Origin: Prostheceraeus crozeri
Taxonomy: Eukaryota > Platyhelminthes > Polycladida > Euryleptidae
Length of the DNA: 64,000 nucleotides
Direction: 5' to 3'
Assembly (NCBI GenBank): GCA_907163375.1
Contig: CAJQUW010007128.1
Coordinates: 1 to 64,000, forward strand
The notes under the pieces are model-generated. The model made no database searches. It saw nothing but the letters and a program-made list of their open reading frames with translations, and had not been told where the DNA came from. Made by a program: the position numbers and the translations under genes. Shown in pieces: positions 42,907 through 52,028 of the stretch. Numbering within the stretch: position 1 is the first letter of the stretch; each line of letters begins with the position of its first letter.

Positions 42907-43599
42907 AGTAGTATAGGGTATGAGATCCGGTGCCAACGCTTCGCTCGCCACCGGATCTCATACCTAGGTAGATACAAAAATGAAAAATGCAAAAATAGGG
43001 TCCTCCTGAAATTTATAAAAAAATCCAAAATTAACATACCTGCAAAATCAGCCCCAAAATGCCCAAAATTAACTACCCTAGCTGCAAAATCAGCTCCAAA
43101 ATGCTAAAATAGGGACCTCTTGAAATTTAGCAAATTCAAATGCAAAATAGGGTCCTCTTGAAATTTATAAAAAACAGCTAAAATAGACCCCCTTGAAATT
43201 TAACAAATCAAAAATGCAAAATAGGGTCCTCTTGAAATTAGCAAATCAAAAATGCAAATAGGGGCCTTCTGAAATTTAGGAAAAAACAAAAATGAATATG
43301 AACAAAAATATTCATTTAAAAATGGAAGATGTAAAAACAAAAGAACCATCAGCCCCTTTATATCCTTCATTATCATATGAAATGGATATAGCAAAACACA
43401 AAGATAGAGTCAGATACATGAAAGATAAGGAAGCGCAATTATTACTTAAACTAGAACATTATAATAAATTAAGAAAAAGATGGACGATAGCTAAGAATGT
43501 GACACAAGGCGTTGGAGCATGTTTAACAATTTCTTTAGGCGCTCTCACTATTGTCATTTCATCTGGCGTTCTTGCAATTCCTGTTGTTGCTACAGCTTT
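42907..43599 (+). repeat. Polinton B left TIR (693 bp)
   Basis: Matches 61266-61958 inverted. It opens with a 16-bp stem hairpin (42917-42932 with 42949-42964, loop 16). Next come tandem units of the type AAAATAGGGTCCTCTTGAAA. It ends inside the TIR gene, after the codons for VATA. Confidence 0.92.
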
Positions 43600-43603
43600 G
43601 TGA
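43292..43603 (+). CDS. Polinton B TIR-embedded gene, truncated left copy
   Basis: Same start (MNMNKNIHLKMED) and first ~100 residues as the full gene at 60953-61573, because the TIR includes this part. It stops one codon after the TIR ends. Whether the short product is made is unknown. It contains the KHKDRVRYMKDKEAQLL helix and one hydrophobic segment (GACLTISLGALTIVISSGVL). Confidence 0.75.
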   Translation: MNMNKNIHLKMEDVKTKEPSAPLYPSLSYEMDIAKHKDRVRYMKDKEAQLLLKLEHYNKLRKRWTIAKNVTQGVGACLTISLGALTIVISSGVLAIPVVATAL

Positions 43604-43753
43604 TACAATTAGATTTTAGTTGTACGTTAGGCAAGTTGTTTTAATTCTTACCAGCGCGTCAGCACAACCGCATGACGTCAAAGCATCTGGCAGCTGTATT
43701 GTTACATTTCTCTCTCTTTTGTCATTTTATCGTGTGCGCCGCTGTGTTCAGTC

Positions 43754-44116
43754 ATGACACAAGAAGTTATCGAAGAGCAGTCAAACATTATTGCTGTGTT
43801 TCTGGAGTTATTTGCAGAAATTTCAAAACGATATATTTGCAATGACAAGAAGGCAGAATATATCATTTTTATCATTGAACAAATGAATAAATTTCCTATT
43901 ATTTTTGGCCCTGCATTTTTGGAGAAGGAGAGAAAACGGAGAAGAAAAGGCAAACGCTTACTCGTGGAAGAAACAAAAGAAAGAGAAAGGGGCGAAAAGA
44001 TTGACAACCTTCATCATCAATTACCGACGTGTTTATCTACCCGACATGAATTTGTGAATTCCTTAAAACACTCATTGTTAGAAGATTGTCTTCGGAAATA
44101 TGAAAGCTTTTGTTAG
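43754..44116 (+). CDS. Unknown ORF in Polinton B accessory slot
   Basis: An intact 120-residue frame. The first half is hydrophobic/helical (IIAVFLELFAEISKRYI), the middle strongly basic (EKERKRRRKGKRLLVEE), the end mixed. I do not recognise it. It occupies the position between the left TIR and the protease where Polinton A has unrelated sequence. A perfect 14-bp palindrome GTCCACGCGTGGAC follows at 44174-44187. It could be an accessory or captured gene. There are no other clues. Confidence 0.45.
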   Translation: MTQEVIEEQSNIIAVFLELFAEISKRYICNDKKAEYIIFIIEQMNKFPIIFGPAFLEKERKRRRKGKRLLVEETKERERGEKIDNLHHQLPTCLSTRHEFVNSLKHSLLEDCLRKYESFC

Positions 44117-44468
44117 AATCATTTTCATTTTGTCGTTATATGACGTCATTTTTCTCTCGTCCAATGAAACCTCGTCCACGCGTGGACATATGTTTCATGC
44201 AATTTGTAATATTATAGTTAGTAGATGATGGTTGACAACTACATCTGAAAAGCAAGCAAGCAAGCAGTGATTCAAGAACTATCTAAAACTCAGTTTTTCC
44301 TAAATCATTTTGAGAAGTTCACGAAAAAGGAATTCTGTTAAGCAATGTAACTTTTTAATTTAGATTACATTAAATCATTTCAAAATCGAATAGGTGGTAA
44401 GGAAAGCCATCATTATGAGGCAGTTTTTAAATCTAGGGGGCCCTTATAAGAAATTTTTTTATTATAAA

Positions 44469-44927
44469 ATGAAAAACATAAAAGAGTTTCTAAAACAATA
44501 CGGCAAACAAACCACGAGAAATTTCGATTTAAATAAGATCGCTAATCGATTAGGAATAGAGAATTTTCATGTCCTAATGAGAGACGAATTATAATTGATC
44601 AAAAATAAGCCAACTGTAAATTTCATAACAAAATCTTCACACTTCAGACCAAAAAGGCGTACATTGGTCAGCGGGACATAGAAATAAAAATGGGGTTAAT
44701 TACTATTTCGACCGCCCAGAGGCTGAGAACTATTGGTTCGACTCTTATGGATTGCCTCCAACAAATGAAGTCAAAAAATTACTCGGAAATGGAATTTATA
44801 ATACATTTCAAATTCAAAAACCAGGAACAACTTACTGTGGTCAATTATGTTTATATGTTTTGTATAAATTACAAAAAGGAGTACCATTTCTTGATATTAT
44901 GTTAGAATTGAATAAAGGAATTGATTA
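44469..44927 (+). pseudogene. PRO: Polinton B adenain-type protease
   Basis: Starts MKNIKEFLKQYGKQTTRN and keeps VHWSAGH, WFDSYGLPPTNEV and PGTTYCGQLCLY, the His-Asp-Cys set of adenovirus-type proteases. It is close to the intact Polinton A gene. It matures virion proteins. The stop (44925-44927) sits directly before the palindrome GGGAATTTAATTCCC (44929-44943). The coding is not in a single frame; broken. Confidence 0.75.
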
Positions 44928-44928
44928 A

Positions 44929-45011
44929 GGGAATTTAATTCCCGAAAAACGTTAGTATCAATTAGTGTAATTAAAGTTCCAGCGAAGCTAGCTAAAGCGC
45001 GACCTAAAGGT
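44929..45011. terminator. Mini-hairpins between protease and integrase (Polinton B)
   Basis: GGGAATTTAATTCCC (44929-44943), AGCGAAGCT (44981-44989) and ACCTAAAGGT (45002-45011). The same three elements occur at the same place in Polinton A (24844-24858, then AGCGAAGCT and ACCTGAAGGT). Placed between convergent genes; putative 3'-end signals. Confidence 0.5.
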
Positions 45012-45175
45012 TAAAGCTGGGTTAATTGTAATTCGTTTTCATAAAATCGGCCTCTGATATCCTCATTATCTAAATCTTTAATTTCATAAGTAATCGGATA
45101 AGTTTGGTTTATTTTACAAACTTCAAATATCTCTTTAGTCCAATAGCCTGTGAAACCTTTTTCCAATTTATTCTT

Positions 45176-45440
45176 TTACTTAAATATTCTAACTCTATCT
45201 CCAATTTTAAATTTCGGCTTACGTTTCTGTAAATTCGGATTACTCTCATTCGAATAATTATTTTCGAATATTTTCTTTCGTATTAAATCAGGGTCGTCAG
45301 AAGCATTCTTTGGAGTTTCTTCAATACCTGAATGAATCTTATTGTTATACTCTTCTACAACTCCTGGTAATATCTTCAACCATTTCTGATTTTCTATATT
45401 CTTTATGAATTTCGGACGCCTAGGTTTCATCTATCCCCTG
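45176..45440 (-). pseudogene. INT: Polinton B integrase remnant
   Basis: Only the C-terminal part is well seen: KILPGVVEEYNNKIHSG, ETPKNASDDPDLIRKK and RKPKFKIGDRVRIF, matching the end of the Polinton A integrase. The region is basic, as expected for DNA binding. Because the element carries its own target duplication, an active integrase, its own or supplied in trans, acted at the time of insertion. Now a broken remnant. Confidence 0.7.
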
Positions 45441-45654
45441 GCCAAAAAGCATTTTTGCTTGTAAAGCTTTCTTAACAAACATTCTTTCAATTCTTTCTCT
45501 AAAAGAAGGATTCTGAATACTATCTAATTCTTGTATCATTTTCTTATCTGCTTCATGTTGAGAACTTAGGTCATGATTTCGATAAGATAAATCATGTCTG
45601 TAAGCGGCGGCGTCTACTCTATTTATTGGTTTACTATTTTCTCTAGGTGTATTA

Positions 45655-47400
45655 CAGTCTGCGACATTTTATTAGGACCACCCATATTTTTTTAGTTTTT
45701 TACAACTAGCTACTTGTTGATGTCATATTATCTTTCACCCTTGTCAATACATTAAATAGGCATGTATGCCAACAATATACCACAACATAGCCATCTACTG
45801 ATTAATAACACAGACACCGGACACTCAAGCATAAAAATTGACCGCGACATATTATTAGGACCACCTTCGACATTTACATAAAAAGTTTTCCTTTGGACAT
45901 GACAACGCTGCGTTTTTGTTTTGTAATTGGCATCCCAAACATCTTATGTAAATCTTATGTAGCCGATGCTTCATGATAGCGCATTAATGTTCTGAATGAT
46001 TTACATCGGAGATGGTCCTTCCAACAAAGTGGCGCTGATGTCATCAAAATGTCGCTTCACAATACTGACAGTGTGGCAGGGAGCTCCCTCTTGCATAAAC
46101 AGTCCGTTGTTTTCCGGAAACCAGCAGTCACGAACTATGGAATCACCCTTCTCTGAAGCACTTGTAAGGATGAAGTCGAATCGAGCTAATAGAGCACTCA
46201 CAAACATGAAGCCTACCAGTTTCCTCGCAAGAAAACAGGCCTACAGCATGTCCTTTGCTTGGTGTTTGACGGGCTGAAACGCAGGAGCAAGTGATCCACG
46301 TGACTGCCACATTCGCTGACGAGTAGTCTGGTCTCAAGGCTCGGCTCTACGCAGAATGCCACCATTCACCAGTCATTGACGCTCCAATTGACATGGCTAG
46401 TGGCAAAATTAAGCCTATTAGATCTTCATGCATGGGGTCAGTTACGACACTTTCCTTGACCGCAATCCCGCTGGCAATCATTTTATGCATCCCTCGTTGA
46501 ACAGTGTGTGCCACTTCGTTGATGTAACGCTTCTACCATGGTCTTCGTAGCTGGGACGACGTTATTAGCCACCCTTTTCAAACAGTAGGCCTGCGCTCTT
46601 GGAATCGGCCATCTTGTGTCGTAGATTTTCATCATGCTCCACAACGTCATCGTCGGTTTGCTGCATAAGGATTTCCAGAAGTCACATTCCGTTGAACAAG
46701 TAGTGCCGACGACTTTGAAACATAACAACGAGTAGCGATTTCACGCTGAGAAAACTCTTCGCTAGACAAAGCTTCCATCTACGAGGCACTTATGCTTGTT
46801 GTTAGATCCGTTTTTACTCATGAGTAAGATTTAGACTTTCCACGTTAGACCTAAACATGAATCGTATTGGTAGATATCCATGTTATCTCAATAGTTCAGA
46901 TATCTGGTCTCGATGATGCAAAGCAAATCAAGGATCGATTTCATAATGAATATTAATATCTTTATTGTTGACAGACAACAGTGTGCGTGCGCAGGCGACG
47001 ACACACACCACACATTAATGATAGTTTCTCACATGCGGCTTTCTCACAGCAAGCTGACAATGCACAAATAAGGCAAACAGAACACACAATTTGTATTGCT
47101 AAGAAATCGACATATAAGTAAATAACTGAAAACTGATCTTTATCTAGCGTTGTCATGTCTAAAAGAAAGCTTCTTATCTAAATGTCGAAGGTGGTCCTAA
47201 TAATATGTCGCGGTCAATTTTTATGTTTGAGTGTCTGGTGTCTGTGTTATTAATCAGTAGATGGCTATGTTGTGGTATATTGTTGGCATACATGCCTATT
47301 TAATGTATTGACAAGGGTGAAAGATAATATGACATCAACAAGTAGCTAGTTGTAAAAAACTAAAAAAATATGGGTGGTCCTAATAAAATGTCGCAGACTG
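45655..47400 (-). mobile_element. Mariner/Tc1-superfamily transposon with long IR/DR-type termini
   Basis: 1,746 bp between TA dinucleotides (45653-45654, 47401-47402). Termini of ~226 bp are nearly identical, starting CAGTCTGCGACATTTTATTA. Each terminus holds two copies of CGACATWTTATTAGGACCACC, one at the end and one ~185 bases inside, the inverted-repeat/direct-repeat plan of some Tc1 elements. The transposase (minus strand, ~46001-46730) is split across frames; FMQEGAPCHTVSI corresponds to the second catalytic motif with Glu in place of the usual Asp. Inactive now, but the near-identical ends suggest a recent insertion. Confidence 0.85.
46001..46728 (-). pseudogene. Mariner-type transposase, degenerate
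   Basis: Pieces in several frames: NTRWPIPRAQAYCLKRV-like IYDTRWPIPRAQAYCLKRV near 46600, then SLAPAF-type and DMLW-type sequence near 46300 in competing frames, then FENNGLFMQEGAPCHT-like ENNGLFMQEGAPCHTV near 46080. The last is the block around the second catalytic acidic residue of IS630/Tc1/mariner transposases. The third acidic residue is not convincingly seen. At least two frameshifts are present. It would have excised and inserted the element at TA. Confidence 0.6.
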
Positions 47401-47652
47401 TATCATCGTTTTTAATCTTAAATCTAATCTTTTGCCGGGGCCAGTAAAATTATGCCGAGGTAAATGTTTCTCTTTTGAATATTTACTCCAAATAAAGCCA
47501 GGAAAGTTTTCTAATGCTTTTTGTATGTCACCTCCGGTGTGGTGACAATTTGAGGTTCTATGTACTTTTTACAGATAATCCATGAGATCTGGATTTGAAA
47601 TCCTTAAGTTATTCAAATTCATTTTTTAAAGATTAAATCTTATCGCACCATA

Positions 47653-48108
47653 CTAGGATTTAGATATATGCCATTCTTTTGTTTCTTTGATTTCAATTAA
47701 ATCATTAATATTATGTAATAAATTTTTAAGAACTCGTTTCCCTTCATCAACTAAATTTAATTTACTAATAAAATTATCTACTATTCCCTCACCTCCAGCA
47801 GCTTTCTCTAACTCCGTATTATGGCGTTTTTGTTCTTCTAATGCTGCCTTCTCTGATTTATTTTTATTTACTGCTTGGACAATACCAGCTGTCCCGCCTG
47901 CAACACTTCCTGCTGCTACTATAACACATATGATTAGTGGAATTAATGGGAGAATCCCTCCATTCTTTTCTTCTTGAAATTTGATATTCTCTATCATTGG
48001 TTTACTTATGTAATATTTCTTTTTGTCAATCCTAATAGTTTTAGGTGTATTTTTGTCAATGATGTTACGTAGTTTTAATTCAACCGTTTTATTATTCACT
48101 TGCGCCAT
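47653..48108 (-). CDS. Polinton B pX-like core protein
   Basis: 151 residues in one frame, very similar to the Polinton A protein: KIRIDKKKYYISK-type basic part, GGILPLIPLIICVIVAAGS hydrophobic block, then charged helices (KSEKAALEEQKRHNTELEK). The C-terminus differs from that of A. Predicted virion-internal protein resembling adenovirus pX. It precedes, on the same strand, the PLA2 gene and follows the capsid gene. No obvious break. Confidence 0.65.
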   Translation of the reverse strand: MAQVNNKTVELKLRNIIDKNTPKTIRIDKKKYYISKPMIENIKFQEEKNGGILPLIPLIICVIVAAGSVAGGTAGIVQAVNKNKSEKAALEEQKRHNTELEKAAGGEGIVDNFISKLNLVDEGKRVLKNLLHNINDLIEIKETKEWHISKS

Positions 48109-48134
48109 TTTTTAATATGAAACTTATAGTCTTG

Positions 48135-48258
48135 GGCTTAGCCGATCACTTTTGTTCAGAGGCTTTAGCCTATCACTTTTTGTTCAGGTTACTAACCGAT
48201 CGGAGCGAAGCTCCTCTGGCTTTAGCCGATCGGGCCAAAGGTCCTAAGGTTACTAACC
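48135..48258. terminator. Cluster of seven mini-hairpins between capsid and pX-like genes (Polinton B)
   Basis: GGCTTAGCC (48135), GGCTTTAGCC (48161), GGTTACTAACC (48187), GGAGCGAAGCTCC (48202), GGCTTTAGCC (48218), GGGCCAAAGGTCC (48232) and GGTTACTAACC (48248). All have stems of 3-5 bp and loops of 3-4 bases. The last one contains the capsid stop codon. Confidence 0.55.
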
Positions 48259-49586
48259 TATCCTAGCCATTTTTCCATTAAGAATTTCAATAGTATATTC
48301 GGCGTCTTCTAGCAATAAACCATAAGCCATCAATGAGGTTGTGGAATTTGTCTTCTCAATATTGCTTGTCAAATCACAACCATTCTTAATAATATCTTCC
48401 GATTGTGCACTTAAATCAAAGCATAAGACAGGATATAAATTCTTCCAATCTACAGGAGCTAATTGTGCTTCTACTCCAAATTCTCGGCACAAATTTCTAT
48501 AAGCGTCATATCCTTCCATAAACTGATTATTGGTGTTATCAAATCTTAATGGGTCAATAGGATAACGTGTTTTATTCAAAGAAATTTGTAAACTTCGAAT
48601 TGAATTAACATGGAAAAGACTAGTGTTCTTATCAAAACTAGGTGTTTCATTCTTTTGAAAAGTGAGTAAAAAATATCTTGGAGTATTTGATGTTCTAGTG
48701 AAATGCCAGTTAAATCTTTGTTCAGTAAAAGTGACAGAGCTCGCAGTACGCTTCATAAAACTTACTGGAATTGGTTTGTTCGTATTTAATCTTTTCGTAA
48801 TAGTTGTTCCAACCTCTAAACTAGGAGTAATATGTTTTACCCACCATTCAAGTCTATCAATTTTTAGGTATGCTTTCTTCCCAGCCTTTCCATAAAATAT
48901 TGATTCATTATTTACAGTGCGATGAACTATGAGTTTGAACTTTAATTGATATGATATTTTATTGTAATCTAAATACCCAAATAATGGAGACAATGACCAA
49001 TGAACAGTTTGTTTTTTTTATTATTGAAATTACGTCTTTTCTGATATGAGCTATTTTGTGTACTGTTTAACTGTTTCACTATGTTTTCTACATCTTTCGC
49101 AATTCCTGCTGAATCTGTTCCAGTGTGAGTTAAATCATCTTTAAGTATGCCGGTATGGTTATCAGGTAGCCATCCTTCGATTTCATGCATTTTAGTATTT
49201 TCACCTATTGTAACAAATCGAAGCATCGAATCAATAATACCAGGTGAATCACTTATGGTTTCTATATTTTGTGTTGCAACATCTAAACGCATTTGTGTGA
49301 ATAATCTTGGGAAGAAATTGTTTTCTAATGTAATATTATCCGTAGCAGGTAATGGTGTTGTAAAATCAGCATCAGAATAGAGAGAATATTCACAGTGTAA
49401 AAATGAATCGGGTAAATATAAATAACTTTCTTGATTGTCAACTTCAAAAATTAAATCACCTCCTGTATTCACTCTAACTGAAGAACCGGAGTTCATAGCA
49501 ATTCTTATATAGTCATTCTTTTTTTGATTGTAACTAACGAACGGGGGATCATCTAATCTAAATTTGCTTTCAATCAGAGTTGCCAT
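48253..49586 (-). pseudogene. MCP: Polinton B major capsid protein (double jelly-roll)
   Basis: Starts MATLIESKFRLDDPPFVSYN at 49586; about 444 codons. Blocks shared with A: YLYLPDSFLHCEYSLYSDA, NNFFPRLFTQMRLDVATQN, LKIDRLEWWVKHITPSLEV, YFLLTFQKNE and YPVLCFDLSAQSEDI. The gene lies between the amphipathic and pX-like genes. It is assigned as the hexon-type shell protein by gene order, length and conservation between the two elements; the fold is inferred. Two frames hold it, about one break. Confidence 0.8.
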
Positions 49587-49639
49587 TATATTTTTTATTA
49601 GAAAAAATCAGTTTGGTACTAGAATTTTGCTACTAGAAT

Positions 49640-50073
49640 TTTGCAAGACCATTTCCTCTCATTTCTTCAATTGTTTTTTTCATCATGTTTACTTTCCATC
49701 TTCGCTAATTGTGCAATTTTGTTTTTTGTTTCCTCTGAGAGCTTTTTGTCTTTTTGCATTTCTTTTGCATCATTTCTAAGTTTGCGAATAGCTTCTAGTT
49801 GCTTTAATTGCTTTCGTTTTGTGACTTAACAGCATTCGATATTGCACTAGCTGTACTGCCTATAGCAGCTGCTCCTTTAGCAGCAGATGAAATCAAATCT
49901 TTATTATTTTTAATCAAGTTAACGATACTTCCGATACCAGAAAAGATGCCAGCTCCTTCTGTTTGAACAGTTTCTACACTATCATAATGGTTCACAGGTT
50001 TCATAGATGGTTCATGAGCAATTTTATTATTTGAAGCAAAATGTTTAAGATTGTATTTATAAATTATAGGCAT
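49640..50073 (-). pseudogene. Polinton B small amphipathic virion protein (pVI-like)
   Basis: Begins MPIIYKYNLKHFASNNKIAH and contains GAGIFSGIGSIVNLIKNN, then SSAAKGAAAIGSTASAISNA, an amphipathic small-residue helix, followed by a charged tail. It is highly similar to the Polinton A gene and sits in the same place between fibre-like and capsid genes. By character it may match adenovirus pVI. Broken near the C-terminus. Confidence 0.55.
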
Positions 50074-50159
50074 TTTTTAAGCTTAAATGTGACTTTTGGG
50101 AAAAATATTTACGTTTGTGTTTGGTTAGAAACCTGAACAAAGTGGCCGGCTAAATTCTA

Positions 50160-50918
50160 TTAAGATTTACGTTTGTGAATGGACAACAGCTTCGTGATAA
50201 CTTTATTAATTTTCCGCTGCACGTTATCTATTGCGTCAAGCAGCGTGTGATGTACTTTAATTTCTTTTTCATTTACTTCTAATTTTTTCTCACTTTTCTT
50301 TACTTCTGTTTTAAGAGCAGCCAACTGAACTTTAATAGCATTCAACTGTTCCTTATTTCCTTTAGAATTTTTCTTTACTTCATTTTCTAAATTCGTTTTA
50401 CGGGTCTTCAATTCGCTAACCTTTTGTTTAAGTGCTTTAACTTCATTTATCATTCTGTTCATGTGCTTTACTTGTTGTGTGATTCGGCTACTTAATTCAT
50501 CAACACTTTTTTGGAATGTGGATTGCAGCTGTTGTAAGTGTTGTAATAATTTTCGATTCTTTTCGCTTAATTTTTCTAACTCTTCTTTCAGTTGTTTATT
50601 TTGATTTGTATTCTTTGCAATGGCAGACTTTAAATTTAGTGATAACAGGATTACAAGTTTTGAATGTTCCGTTATTTTTTTATGAAGTTTTGATATATCT
50701 GCTTCTATATTTCCATGTTTGCTACTTAGATCTGTTAGCTTTTCTCGCAGTCTTTCATCATTCTGCTTTAGAAGCTTGGTTTCTTTCATTAGTGGAGACA
50801 GCAGTGACACAATTCTATCGAACTGTTTATCAACATATTCTTTATTTACCAACTCAGTATTTTGTTGTGGAAGAATAGAAAGATTCAATGGTCCTGTTAA
50901 AACGTCTCCAGTTTTCAT
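50160..50918 (-). CDS. Polinton B fibre-like coiled-coil protein
   Basis: A single 252-residue frame starting MKTGDVLTGPLNLSILPQQN, then NKEYVDKQ. Both blocks are typical of the start of trimeric virus and phage fibres. The rest is almost entirely heptad repeats (ENEVKKNSKGNKEQLNAIKV, LRQ/L-rich stretches), ending NKVITKLLSIHKRKS. Likely a trimeric spike or shaft on the virion; receptor-binding heads are not visible. It is first in the minus-strand virion gene block. A mini-hairpin GGTTAGAAACC (50123-50133) lies beyond its stop. Looks whole. Confidence 0.65.
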   Translation of the reverse strand: MKTGDVLTGPLNLSILPQQNTELVNKEYVDKQFDRIVSLLSPLMKETKLLKQNDERLREKLTDLSSKHGNIEADISKLHKKITEHSKLVILLSLNLKSAIAKNTNQNKQLKEELEKLSEKNRKLLQHLQQLQSTFQKSVDELSSRITQQVKHMNRMINEVKALKQKVSELKTRKTNLENEVKKNSKGNKEQLNAIKVQLAALKTEVKKSEKKLEVNEKEIKVHHTLLDAIDNVQRKINKVITKLLSIHKRKS

Positions 50919-51027
50919 GATATAGTTGTCTAGTTCTATTTATGATTCTTGATTATTCGGAATGTAAGCACACCCGCCAACATTTGTTAACATCATTTTT
51001 TCTAGATTATTTTTTTCTGCTAAAAAT

Positions 51028-51855
51028 ATGTTATCCAACAAAGACAATGGAACCAAGGTTCTATGCGAAATCTGTAATTTATCTTTTCGTAATAAAGCAT
51101 TATTAAATAAACATATGAATGTAGTTCATGCGACAGTGCACCCCCTACATGAACAGGCAGTACAGCAAGCACACCCAGTCCATGAACAGCTGGGACATGA
51201 ACAGGCAGTACACTCAATACAGCAAGCACACCCAGTCCATGAACAGCCGGGGCATGAACAGGCAGTACACTCAGTACAGCAAGTGCACCCCCTACATGGA
51301 CAGCCAGTGCTCCCCCTACATGGCCAGCCAGTGCACCCTGGACAGCAAGCACACCCCCTACATGGACAGCCAGTGCACCCCCCACATGAACAGCAAGCAC
51401 ACCCCCTACATGAACAGCCAGTGCAACAGAATGTAACACAAGCCAAGAAGAAAAAGACATGTAATGACTGTGGAAAAAGTATAACCTCAAACAATTTCGC
51501 TCGGCACCTAAGAACATGCCAATTACCACCACGGCCTATAATAAAAGATAGACAATGTACGTGTTGTGACAAATTTTTCACTAGTCAGGGGTTCAAAAAT
51601 CATTACAATGCATGTTCTGTTAACACACGAAAGTGTAATAAGTGTGGGGAGATCAAACTGAAATCAGAATTTTATGAAAGTAAGTACCAATGTAAAGATT
51701 GTTTAAAGGTACAAGTAAGATGTGCCAACTGTAACAAAGTTTTATTGAAGAAAAGCTACCAACGACATTCAGTCACTTGTGTGGGAAAAGTAACTTTGGC
51801 TGTGGGAAAAGTAACTTTGGGTGCGGGAAAAGTAACTTTGGGTGCGGGAAAGTAA
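51028..51855 (+). CDS. Polinton B zinc-finger protein with His/Gln-rich repeats
   Basis: 275 residues in one frame. The N-terminal C2H2 finger (LCEICNLSFRNKALLNKHMN) is followed by a tract of imperfect 19-residue units (HPVHEQLGHEQAVHSIQQA) from two perfect-length 57-bp DNA repeats and shorter ones. After it come more CxxC groups (CNDCGKSITSNNFARHL, CTCCDKFFTSQGFKNHY, CNKCGEIKLKSEFY, CANCNKVLL). A 21-bp repeat codes VGKVTLA units at the end. Probably nucleic-acid binding. Paired with 29790-30245 in Polinton A by its finger. It is transcribed toward ATPase 1. Confidence 0.65.
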   Translation: MLSNKDNGTKVLCEICNLSFRNKALLNKHMNVVHATVHPLHEQAVQQAHPVHEQLGHEQAVHSIQQAHPVHEQPGHEQAVHSVQQVHPLHGQPVLPLHGQPVHPGQQAHPLHGQPVHPPHEQQAHPLHEQPVQQNVTQAKKKKTCNDCGKSITSNNFARHLRTCQLPPRPIIKDRQCTCCDKFFTSQGFKNHYNACSVNTRKCNKCGEIKLKSEFYESKYQCKDCLKVQVRCANCNKVLLKKSYQRHSVTCVGKVTLAVGKVTLGAGKVTLGAGK

Positions 51856-51858
51856 CTT

Positions 51859-52028
51859 TGTGTCTGTAGTAGTTTAGAGCCCCCCATACGCCCGGGTGAG
51901 TGGATACGCCTTCGTTTTGGGCCCCGGACGTGGGTGTCCGTGCGGGTCTAGAGCTCCTAGAGAGGGATTAATCGCCCAAAGGAGTGAAGGGGTGCACGTT
52001 GCCCGAAGTACTTTTCTCACTCTAAAAA
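51859..52028. other. GC-rich patch in AT-rich Polinton B
   Basis: About 150 bases with CGCCCGGGTG, GGGCCCCGGACGTG and GTCCGTGCGGG, unlike the AT-rich neighbours. It contains CGGAC paired with GTCCG (loop GTGGGT) and CTAG-AGCTC-CTAG. It could be a captured fragment or a structured 3' end of the zinc-finger transcript. Confidence 0.4.

Larger units (their letters stand above)
45440..47622 (-). pseudogene. Polinton B PLA2-like protein, split by a mariner insertion
   Basis: On one side of the mariner (47622-47403) lie NFPGFIWSKYSKEKHLP and the YxGPG-type loop NFTGPGKRLD. On the other side (45652-45440) lie NRVDAAAYRHDLSYR and the basic helical tail ending FVKKALQAKMLFGQG. These are the calcium loop and His-Asp helix of a parvovirus-type phospholipase A2. 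The mariner inserted between them. The role, by analogy to parvovirus VP1, is membrane breach during entry. Confidence 0.7.

Noticed and set aside
43292-43603. Independent small gene
   Set aside because: Its sequence is the TIR copy of the gene at 60953-61573; listed only as a truncated copy.
51126-51581. Cys-rich minus-strand ORF resembling a metallothionein or keratin-associated protein
   Set aside because: It is the reverse frame of the 57-bp coding minisatellite in the zinc-finger gene; repeats with period divisible by three open every frame.
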